From assembly GCF_039822285.1 (NCBI RefSeq), contig NZ_JBAJEY010000001.1, positions 806,001 through 870,000 on the forward strand: a DNA stretch of 64,000 nt, written 5' to 3'. Below, piece by piece: positions 57,072 to 64,000 of the stretch. The notes under the pieces were generated by a model. The model was not told where the DNA came from and did no database searches. It saw only the letters and a program-made list of their open reading frames with translations. Numbering within the stretch: the stretch's first letter is position 1; each line of letters begins with the position of its first letter. Both the position numbers and the translations under genes were made by a program. This DNA is from Thiofaba sp039822285. Its GTDB lineage: Bacteria > Pseudomonadota > Gammaproteobacteria > Halothiobacillales > Halothiobacillaceae.

Positions 57072-60000
57072 TCAGCCCGCGCCGGGCGCGGACCACTCGC
57101 ACCAGCCGCCCAGGAGGGGGAAATACAGGCCAAGGCGCACGGAACGATCGGGATCGAGCGCCGCCAGCAAGGCGGCATAACCCTCCAGTTGCGGACGATA
57201 GTGCGCCTGCTGGCGCGCAAGGAAATCCGCCAGCGTCTCCCCGCACGCGGGCTCGGCGGTCTTGTAGTCGATGATCCAGCGCACCCCTTGGTCGATGAAG
57301 CTGCGGTCGATCACCGCGCTGACAGGCGCGCCCCCCATCACCCCGCCGAGCGCCCATTCACAGCGCGCATCCTCGTGCGCCGTCAGAATCCAGCGGCCGC
57401 GCGGATCGGCCAGCGTGCCTTCCACGGCGTGCAGGACGCGCGCCAGGGCATCCTCCAGCCTGTGCTCCACCACCCCAAGCTCCTGCAGGTTCCGGCGCAG
57501 GGCCGGCGCCACTTGGCGCAGGCGCGCCACCGGCCACGCCTCCGCCCCCTCCAGGGCGATGCGCTCAAACAGGCGGTGCACCAGGGTGCCCACATGGCGC
57601 GGGGTGTCATCCCCCTCGCCCTCATCCGCCACCTCCCCCCCTTCCCAGGTGGCGCGCCGGCTGAGGGGCTGGGCCGTGGCCGGACCGACAGGGATGCCCG
57701 GCGGTGGGTCGGGCGGGCACCAGTCCAGCGGCAGACGCCGAAGGGCCAGGTGCGCAGGCTGAGAACCTGAAGGCTCCGGGAGGGATGGCGTGGGGCTGGT
57801 CGCGGCAGGTACCGACGGCGGCTCCACCGCATGCTCGATCCCCGGCCAGAGGCGTGCGAGCAGAGAACGGGCCGGAGGCCTCCAGCCGCCATCCCTGTCG
57901 AGCGGCACCTCGGCCACAAGATGCAGGCGCTGGATCGCACGGGTCGCGGCGACGTACAGGAGCCGGCCATCCTCGTAGCTGCCGCGGGCCTCCTGGATGC
58001 GCCCAAGCCAGGTGTAGAGCGGACTGTCCTGCTCGCCCACGCCCTTGATGGGGGCGAGCAGCAGGTCGGCCTCGCTGCGGCCGAGGTGATTGGCCTCGCG
58101 CTCGAGCCACAGCAGGAGTTGGCTGTCGCTCCCCCGCGGCACCCGGGCCAGCCCCGGAACGATCACGGTGTGGAATTGCAGTCCCTTGGATTTGTGGATG
58201 GTCATGACCTGGACGCTCGCGCCACTCTCGGGCGGAGCGAACAGCTCCTTCAGCTCGCGCTCGAGCGTATCCACGCCAAGCTCATCTCCCAGGGTATCGA
58301 GCAGGTCGAGGACGATGCGCGCCTCCTCGAGCTCCCGCGCGCTCCTGGCGCAGGCCGGCCCCCCCAGGGCCAGCCAGGCCCCTTCGACCTGGCGGCGCAA
58401 GGGCACACGCCCGGTGTCGTGCAGGCTGGTTGCCAAAACCTTACGCAGGCGCAGCAGGCGAGCGCGGCCCTCCTCGCTGAGCGCGGCAAGCCGGGCCTCA
58501 TCGTGCATGGCCTGCCAGAGGGTGGTCGGCTCGCTCTCCCCGGCCAGCGCGTGCAGGTCGGCAAGCGGAAGGCCGCACCACGGCGCGCGCAGCACGGCAA
58601 GCCAGGCGATGCGATCAGCCGGGTGCAGCAGGGCACGGGTCAGGGCCAGCAGGTCCTGCACCATCGGCTGGTCGGCCAGCTGCTCGATTTCCACCGCCTG
58701 GAAGGGAATGCCGGCCGCGCGCAGGGCGGGTAGGATGCGGGCGAGATGCCCGCGCGAACGGACCAGGATGGCGATGCTCCGGTCAGCGGGCTTCACCTCG
58801 CCATCCCGCTCAAGCCGGGCCAGGGCCTCGCGGGTGAGGCGCACCACCTCGTCGGCCTCAAGCCTCCCGGGCTGGCCATCGTCCTTGCCGGGCTTGGGGA
58901 ACAGACAAAGGCGCACCGCCTCCCCTTCGGCCTTGGGATGGTGCGCGCTGGAGGGGGTGTAGGGCACCGCACCCTCGGCAATGTTCTCGCGCTCAGCCAG
59001 CACGCGGGGGAAGACGGCGTTCACCCAGTCGACCACCCCCGCCTGCGAGCGGAAGTTGGTGGTGAGGGTCAGGGGGGCCAAGCGCAGCACGCCATCCCCG
59101 CAGCGGATCCCCTCGCGCTGGGCGCGCAGGAACAGGCCGACCTCGGCCTCGCGGAAGCGGTAGATCGACTGCATCGGGTCGCCGACCAGGAACAGGCTGC
59201 GCCCCTCCTGTTCGGTGAACGGCGCCGCCCCCGGCTGCCAGCCGCTGAGCAGCCGTTCGAGCAGGGCGAACTGGCTGTGCGAGGTGTCCTGGAACTCATC
59301 CAGCAGGATGTGACGCAGGCGGTAGTCGAAGGCCAGCAGGAGGTCGCTCGGCGCGTCCGCCTCACCCAGGGCACGCAACGCACCCTGCGCGGTCTCGACG
59401 AAATCGACCTCGCCGCGCGCGGCGAAGATCAGCCACAGCTCGCCCAAGGCCAGCCGGAGCAGCTGCAGCAGGGCCTCGAGCACCGCCCAGTCGGCATCGG
59501 CATAGGCGGGCCTTGGCATGGCACGGGTGGCATGCAGGGCCGGCGCGAGGTCGGGGTGCTCACGCAGGGCGTCGAGCAGGGCCACCACGCGCTCCTTGAA
59601 GGCTGTACGTTCGGCCTTGGTATCCTTGTCGATGCCTTTCTCGCTCGGCGCGGGCACCCCGTCGTTGGCCCTGAGGGTCTTGCGCCATTCCCCCTCTTTG
59701 GTCAGGAGCAGGTCGGCCAGCCCCTGCCAGCGCGACAGCCCATCCACCCCCGCCTGCGGCCAACCGGGGACATCCCACTGCAGGCGACGGTCGTCGTCCG
59801 CCACCCCCGCCGCGGCCAGATGGGCGCACAGCAAGGCCGCCACACAGGCGGTCTCCTCACGCAGGGCGGCGGGAAACAGGGCATGCAGGCTGTCCAGCTC
59901 GTCCTCGACCATGCGCCGGATGGCCGCCTCCAGCGCCGCGCGCCGTGCCTGGGACGTGGCCTCGGCGCCAAAGACATGGCGCCCCCACTGGTCGCGTTTG

Positions 60001-60611
60001 CCGAGCATGGCGGCCAGAAGGTCACGCACCCGGGCGAGGTCGTTGCCGAGATGGCGCAGCAGGGTTTCCAGCGCGGCGACGTCGGCATCCTCCTGCCCCT
60101 CCGTGTCCATGCGCGCCTCGATGCGCTCGACGACCCGGTCCGCGGCCTCGCGGTAGAGCGCCTGCGCATCGTCGCTGATCACCGCCGCAGCACCGAAGCG
60201 GGCGGTCAGCGGCAGGCGGGCGGCCAGGCCGTGACTGAAGGCGTCGATGGTCTGGATACGCAGGCGCGCCGGCTGTTGGAGCAGGTTCCAGCCGAGCAGG
60301 CGGTCGCGCGCGAGCGCGGCCCGGGCCCGCTCGCGCTGGCGCACCAGGTGTTCGGGGGCATCCAGAGGCAGGGGCGAATCCGCCTCGCGCAGGGCGTGCA
60401 GGATGCGGCTCTGCATCTCCCCCGCCGCCTTGCGGGTGAAGGTAATGGCGAGGATCTCCTCCGGCCGCTCGACCTCGGCCAGCAGCACCAGCATGCGCTG
60501 GATCAGAAGCTCGGTCTTGCCCGAACCGGCCGGGGCCTGGACGATGCAGCACAGGCGCGCATCCAGCGCCTGCTCGCGGAGGGTGGCATCCGGCGGGGCG
60601 GCCTTAGTCAT
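57072..60611 (-). CDS. AddA-like helicase-nuclease (UvrD-type exonuclease V subunit)
   Basis: 1179-residue double-strand-break repair subunit. Superfamily 1A helicase motifs: QAPAGSGKTELLIQRML (about residue 25), ITFTRKAAGEM, LDEFQDTSHSQF, VGDPMQSIYRFREAEV, NFRSQAGVV, TIHKSKGLQFHTV and YVAATRAIQRL. The C-terminal PD-(D/E)XK nuclease domain has GTLVHRLFERIA, AVIDRSF and IIDYKTAEP (Asp and Lys of the active site). The layout matches AddA of the AddAB complex. No recC-like gene is present. ATG 60611 overlaps the end of the partner gene by eight bases, so the two are coupled. Confidence 0.9.
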   Translation of the reverse strand: MTKAAPPDATLREQALDARLCCIVQAPAGSGKTELLIQRMLVLLAEVERPEEILAITFTRKAAGEMQSRILHALREADSPLPLDAPEHLVRQRERARAALARDRLLGWNLLQQPARLRIQTIDAFSHGLAARLPLTARFGAAAVISDDAQALYREAADRVVERIEARMDTEGQEDADVAALETLLRHLGNDLARVRDLLAAMLGKRDQWGRHVFGAEATSQARRAALEAAIRRMVEDELDSLHALFPAALREETACVAALLCAHLAAAGVADDDRRLQWDVPGWPQAGVDGLSRWQGLADLLLTKEGEWRKTLRANDGVPAPSEKGIDKDTKAERTAFKERVVALLDALREHPDLAPALHATRAMPRPAYADADWAVLEALLQLLRLALGELWLIFAARGEVDFVETAQGALRALGEADAPSDLLLAFDYRLRHILLDEFQDTSHSQFALLERLLSGWQPGAAPFTEQEGRSLFLVGDPMQSIYRFREAEVGLFLRAQREGIRCGDGVLRLAPLTLTTNFRSQAGVVDWVNAVFPRVLAERENIAEGAVPYTPSSAHHPKAEGEAVRLCLFPKPGKDDGQPGRLEADEVVRLTREALARLERDGEVKPADRSIAILVRSRGHLARILPALRAAGIPFQAVEIEQLADQPMVQDLLALTRALLHPADRIAWLAVLRAPWCGLPLADLHALAGESEPTTLWQAMHDEARLAALSEEGRARLLRLRKVLATSLHDTGRVPLRRQVEGAWLALGGPACARSARELEEARIVLDLLDTLGDELGVDTLERELKELFAPPESGASVQVMTIHKSKGLQFHTVIVPGLARVPRGSDSQLLLWLEREANHLGRSEADLLLAPIKGVGEQDSPLYTWLGRIQEARGSYEDGRLLYVAATRAIQRLHLVAEVPLDRDGGWRPPARSLLARLWPGIEHAVEPPSVPAATSPTPSLPEPSGSQPAHLALRRLPLDWCPPDPPPGIPVGPATAQPLSRRATWEGGEVADEGEGDDTPRHVGTLVHRLFERIALEGAEAWPVARLRQVAPALRRNLQELGVVEHRLEDALARVLHAVEGTLADPRGRWILTAHEDARCEWALGGVMGGAPVSAVIDRSFIDQGVRWIIDYKTAEPACGETLADFLARQQAHYRPQLEGYAALLAALDPDRSVRLGLYFPLLGGWCEWSAPGAG

Positions 60612-63321
60612 CGCCTTCCTCCTGCAGCGCATGGCCCCCCCCCGCCAGCTCGTGGATGCGGCAGAGCATACCGAGCGGGCAGGTGGTGCAGACGTTCGGG
60701 GCGCGCGGATCGACCACCGCCTGCCCGGCGCGGAAGTCCCCCGCCAGCCGGGTGAGCACCTCCTGCCAGGCGGCCAGCTGGGCCGTCCAGTCGGGCTCGG
60801 CGGGCTTCAGCCCCTCGACGCCATCGCCCTGCCCCAAAAGCCGCATCTCCCCCGGACGCACCTGGGCGAAGGCCATGGCACGGATGTTCTCCTGACTCAC
60901 CGCATAGAGCGGCAGCTGGGGCGCGGCCGGGCGCTCGCCGGCCCAGTCCGCCAGCGCGGCGCGGCCAGTCTTGTAGTCGATGATCATCCGCCCGCCGTCC
61001 GCCAGGCGATCCACCCGATCGAGCTTGACCTTGAGCCGAAGGCCGGCGATCTCGATGCCGCGCACCGCCTCGCGGTCCTCGACGGTAAAGGGCGAACGCT
61101 CCCGCTCGAGGGCCAGCCACTCGAGCGCAAGGGCAGTCAGGCGCTCGATCTCCAGGCGCTGCAGCCGCTCCGGCCACAGGTTGCGCCGTTTGCGGGCCTC
61201 CTCGGCCACCACCTCGCCGGCGTGGCGCTGCACCCGCGCGGTCAGGGCCGCCTCCTCCAACGCGAGCAGCGTGGCCTGATCATGAAGCTCGCCCCACACC
61301 CGTTCGAGCAGGGCGTGCAGCAGCACGCCGCGCACCCGGGCATCCGGGCCGAGGTCGGGCTCCTCCAGCGGCTGGGCGCGAAGACGCAGCTCGGCGAAGG
61401 CGCGGAACGGGCAGGCGGACTGCAGCTCCAGCATGCGCGCCCCACCGGGCGCCACCTCCCCCTGGGCCAAGGGGGGCGCCTGGGGATCGGTCAGGCTTTC
61501 GAGCGCCACGCCCTCCCCCCACTGTTCGGGCAGGGGCAGACCCGACGGCTCGGGCAACCCATCCATCTCCGGCAGGTGGTCGAACAGCGGGCTCGGCTCC
61601 AGTTCGCGCCCTCCGTCCTGCTGCGGATGGCTGACGATCACCTCGGGCGCGAGCATGAGCAGGCGCGCGCTGATGCGGCGCAGGTAGTCGAGCTCACGCT
61701 TGGGAGAGGCATGCGGCAGACCGAGGCGGGCCTGCAGGCGCATGGGCAGGAAGGGGTTGGGGCGTGCATCCGGCGGCCATTGCTCGTGGTGCATGCCGAG
61801 CAGCCAGACGGCATCGAAGGCAAGGCCCACGGCCTCCAGCGGGCCGAGCACCTGCACCCTCGCATCCTGTGCGGCCTCTGGCTGGAACAGGGTCTCGACG
61901 GCCAGTGTGCGCAGCTGGGCCAGGGCCTCGCCGCGCGTCATGCGCGGCCGCACGATCTCCAGCCGCGCCAGCTTGGCCAGCGCCTCGAACCAGGCCTGAC
62001 GGAGCTGGAAGGACGGGCTGTCGAGCGCCGCATCGCCGGGCCAGCCGGCCAGCCTCAGCGCCTCACGCAGGGTCGTCGCCCAGGCCGCGGGGGACTGCTG
62101 CCGCGGCTGCCCCTGCTGATGCTCATGCAGACGGGCGAGCACCCGCCCAAACAGCGGGCAACCGCCCTCCGCAGCCTGCCGGCGCACATGCTCGCGCGAC
62201 ACCCTTCGCTCGCCCTGTTGGCGCAGGCGGGCGTCCAGCAGGGCGCGGGCGTCGCGCTCCTGCTCAAAGCCGCCCAGGAACGGGCTGCGCAGGGCCTGGC
62301 CGAGGGTGTCGAGCTCAAGGCGGGCATCGCCGAGGGCGAAGACCAGGAAGGCGGCACGCACCATGCCATGTTCGATCAGCGGCGTGCCGAGCGAGATGTT
62401 CCATGGCCGGGGCGTGTCACTCATGCCCGGCAGCAGGGCCTGAGGGGCGAGCTGGGCGTCGAGCAGGCGCGAGAGACGCGCCCGGCGTTCACCCAGGTCG
62501 GGGGCGATGATGGCCAGGCGGGCGGAAGGGTTTCGCTCCAGCCACGCCCGCGCCCAGCGGGCGGCGGCCTCATCCTCGCGGGCGGCATCGGGGAAGCTGA
62601 TGCGGCCCTGGCGCGGGGTCTCCTCCAGCATGAGCGGGAGCTGGGCGGCTGCCGCAGCCTTGGGGCTGGGGTTTACCCCCCCTTCCATGGAGAGCCCTGC
62701 GAGGCGCTCCACCCGCGTGCCACGCTGCACCAGAGCCTCCAGCAGGGCCTCCTGCACCGGCGTCCAGTCCTCGAAACCGAGCAGCAGGATGTGCGCGGGC
62801 GGGGTGATGCGACCCGCGTCGAGCGCTTCGATGAGGCGGGCGGGCAGACTGGCCTCATCCAGCCAGCCCTGCTTGTCGCATTCGCGCGCGAACCGCTCCG
62901 CCCAGCGCTGGAAATGGAGCACGTCGTCGTTGCATTCGAGCGGGTCGAAGGGCAGCGACAAGCGCCAGCCCTGCACCAGTCCCCAGGCCTCCTGGGCCAG
63001 CCTTGCCGAGCCCGCGACCTGCAACAGGGCAGGCGCATCCTCCTGAATGATGTCCTGCCAGACCTGCGCGGCCTGCTGCGCGTCGAGCAGCAGCGGGGCG
63101 TCCCCATCCAGCCAGCTCGCCTCCGCCCACAGGCGACGCAGCCAGCCGCCCCAGGGCAGGATGTCCGGTGCGGGCCAGACGCTCCGGGACGCTGCGGCGT
63201 GCCGGGTGAACGTCGTGCGCCAATGGCGCGCCAGGCGGTTGTTGACGGTGACGAGGGTGGCGCCCTCACGCAGGGCGCCTAGGAGGGGCTGCAAGGCATC
63301 GTCCGTGGTTTGCATGTTCAT
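60604..63321 (-). CDS. AddB-like nuclease partner (TIGR03623-type DNA repair protein)
   Basis: 905 residues. A degenerate helicase-like N-terminal two thirds without a Walker A motif (the N-terminus reads LVTVNNRLARHWRTTF) is followed by a C-terminal RecB-type nuclease with LKVKLDRVDRL and MIIDYKTGRA. Cysteines in LQSACPFRAF and VCTTCPLGMLC have the spacing of the AddB iron-sulfur clamp. Together with the downstream AddA-like protein it should process DNA double-strand ends for recombination. Two close ATGs (63321, 63315) are possible; the first lies in a 10-bp inverted repeat (63319-63328 with 63338-63347). Confidence 0.88.
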   Translation of the reverse strand: MNMQTTDDALQPLLGALREGATLVTVNNRLARHWRTTFTRHAAASRSVWPAPDILPWGGWLRRLWAEASWLDGDAPLLLDAQQAAQVWQDIIQEDAPALLQVAGSARLAQEAWGLVQGWRLSLPFDPLECNDDVLHFQRWAERFARECDKQGWLDEASLPARLIEALDAGRITPPAHILLLGFEDWTPVQEALLEALVQRGTRVERLAGLSMEGGVNPSPKAAAAAQLPLMLEETPRQGRISFPDAAREDEAAARWARAWLERNPSARLAIIAPDLGERRARLSRLLDAQLAPQALLPGMSDTPRPWNISLGTPLIEHGMVRAAFLVFALGDARLELDTLGQALRSPFLGGFEQERDARALLDARLRQQGERRVSREHVRRQAAEGGCPLFGRVLARLHEHQQGQPRQQSPAAWATTLREALRLAGWPGDAALDSPSFQLRQAWFEALAKLARLEIVRPRMTRGEALAQLRTLAVETLFQPEAAQDARVQVLGPLEAVGLAFDAVWLLGMHHEQWPPDARPNPFLPMRLQARLGLPHASPKRELDYLRRISARLLMLAPEVIVSHPQQDGGRELEPSPLFDHLPEMDGLPEPSGLPLPEQWGEGVALESLTDPQAPPLAQGEVAPGGARMLELQSACPFRAFAELRLRAQPLEEPDLGPDARVRGVLLHALLERVWGELHDQATLLALEEAALTARVQRHAGEVVAEEARKRRNLWPERLQRLEIERLTALALEWLALERERSPFTVEDREAVRGIEIAGLRLKVKLDRVDRLADGGRMIIDYKTGRAALADWAGERPAAPQLPLYAVSQENIRAMAFAQVRPGEMRLLGQGDGVEGLKPAEPDWTAQLAAWQEVLTRLAGDFRAGQAVVDPRAPNVCTTCPLGMLCRIHELAGGGHALQEEGDD

Positions 63322-63347
63322 GCCCGTCTGGAGAACGGACGGGCATG
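63319..63347. promoter_or_regulatory. Inverted repeat overlapping the AddB-like start codon
   Basis: CATGCCCGTC (63319-63328) and GACGGGCATG (63338-63347) are perfect 10-bp arms. On the mRNA the ATG at 63321 lies inside the distal arm, so a folded leader could limit initiation there and favour the ATG six bases further on. Confidence 0.35.
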
Positions 63348-63363
63348 ATCCCATATCAACCGG

Positions 63364-64000
63364 TCAGACGGCGAGATCGAGCTGCTGAATCACCCCCGCC
63401 CGGCCATCCTCCCCAAGCCACACCCCGCTCTGGCGGAGCTTGGCCTGCAGGGTCTGGTCGGCGTCGCGCTGCTCGAAGGGGGTGGACAGGGCGGTCAGCG
63501 ACAGCGCTCCAATCCCCAGCTCCCGCAGGCTCACGAGCCGGCCGCCCGCTCCCGCATCCAGCCAGACCTTCAGGCGGTTGAAAATGGCATCGCCCTCGTC
63601 GATCCAGCCATTGCCATCGCCATCCAGGCTGGAGAGCTCGGCAAAGCCATCACCGCTGAGTGCACCAAACAATTCGCGGCCATCGTCGATGCGCCCGTTG
63701 CCATTGCGATCGAAGGCCAGAAAGCCCTGACCCGCCGCCAGACGGGGGAGATTTTCGGCCTGACCATCGGCATCCAGGTCGAAGGCAAAGCGCCCCTCCC
63801 CGAAGGCGGCCGGGCCGTTCAGGCTGATCACCAGCGGGTCCTTGAGCCGCTCGCGCACCTCGCTGCTACTCACCGCGGTCATCTCGAAGAAGCTGCGCTC
63901 GAGGGTGAAGCCAAGCTCAAAGCGGATGGAGCGCCCGTCCGCCGTCTGCACCATGCCTTGGGCCTGGAAGGTGACCGCCTCGTATTCCATACGCAGGCTC
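63364..64000 (-). CDS. EF-hand-like calcium-binding protein, 5' end beyond the window
   Basis: At least 211 residues are visible, and the frame stays open to the window edge (SLRMEYEAVTFQ), so the true start is probably outside. Three Asp/Asn-rich loops of EF-hand or dockerin-like type occur: FDLDADGQAENLP, FDRNGNGRIDDGRELF and LDGDGNGWIDEGDAIF. The N-terminal part reads TFQAQGMVQTADGRSIRFELGFTLER, beta-rich. The C-terminal part is VWLDAGAGGRLVSLRELGIGALSL. Proteins of this type are usually surface or cytosolic calcium-binding proteins of unknown role. It ends 43 bp before the AddB-like gene on the same strand. Confidence 0.75.
   Translation of the reverse strand, partial: SLRMEYEAVTFQAQGMVQTADGRSIRFELGFTLERSFFEMTAVSSSEVRERLKDPLVISLNGPAAFGEGRFAFDLDADGQAENLPRLAAGQGFLAFDRNGNGRIDDGRELFGALSGDGFAELSSLDGDGNGWIDEGDAIFNRLKVWLDAGAGGRLVSLRELGIGALSLTALSTPFEQRDADQTLQAKLRQSGVWLGEDGRAGVIQQLDLAV

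Noticed and set aside
60247..63282. Very long open frame on the plus strand opposite the AddB-like gene
   Set aside because: It mirrors the codon structure of the real gene in GC-rich DNA, has no recognisable domain, and lies wholly antisense to a protein with clear nuclease motifs.

Overview
The window is GC-rich DNA from a Gram-negative proteobacterium. The gene content (ubiE-ubiJ-ubiB, ubiA, zapD, minCDE, a C-terminal-Phe trimeric porin, and an AddAB-like pair in place of RecBCD) fits the Betaproteobacteria or sulfur-oxidising Gammaproteobacteria. A cytoplasmic NiFe-hydrogenase with its full maturation set, a SoxCD-type sulfur/sulfite dehydrogenase, molybdenum cofactor genes and a YeeE/YedE sulfur transporter suggest a chemolithotrophic sulfur and hydrogen metabolism. 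That lifestyle is inferred from one window. No rRNA, phage, transposase or CRISPR array was seen.

Layout. 1-303: non-coding, highly structured repeat DNA. 304-3600: DUF971 gene and the overlapping ubiquinone genes ubiE-ubiJ-ubiB. 3733-12905: two large membrane GGDEF-EAL proteins around a lipoprotein gene and uvrD; the second carries a FixL-like PAS and a C-terminal CZB zinc-sensor domain. 12992-18636: orphan TRAP binding protein, divergent mntR/mntH with a likely promoter and operator, an entericidin/DUF1461/gamma-carbonic anhydrase operon, and ubiA. 18642-30825: hydrogenase island made of hypCABDFE, hupE, a maturation protease, an exported four-repeat helical protein, and the four-subunit group 3b-type hydrogenase. 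30992-36766: soxCD divergent from moaE-moeA-moaC-moaA. 36874-45637: hemY, a DMT exporter, an aldehyde dehydrogenase, a host-attachment-family gene, a DUF1640 gene inside a repeat-bounded segment, a porin, a HicA toxin with a frameshifted antitoxin, and rhlE. 45836-45911: tRNA-Glu. 46123-48760: zapD-minC-minD-minE. 48969-55449: a two-gene YeeE/YedE transporter, a GST, hslR and an RND efflux pump. 55536-64000: a GAF-GGDEF cyclase, an AddA/AddB-like helicase-nuclease pair, and the 3' part of an EF-hand-like protein cut by the window edge.

How the parts fit. The HypABCDEF proteins, HupE and the protease are the nickel supply and maturation pathway for the hydrogenase. The Moa/Moe enzymes make the cofactor needed by SoxC, whose gene diverges from moaE. 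MntR carries manganese-type ligand residues and a DtxR-box-like sequence sits just before mntH, so a local Mn-homeostasis circuit is likely. Three c-di-GMP enzymes point to heavy second-messenger control.

The most unusual features are: (1) a 138-nt element (67-204) whose arms pair almost completely; (2) a four-hairpin array (24566-24754) bounded by REP-like arms; (3) a dispersed GC-rich palindrome that has inserted in frame into hypF; (4) an exported four-repeat protein in the hydrogenase operon; (5) a seven-G tract that breaks a HicB-like antitoxin gene.
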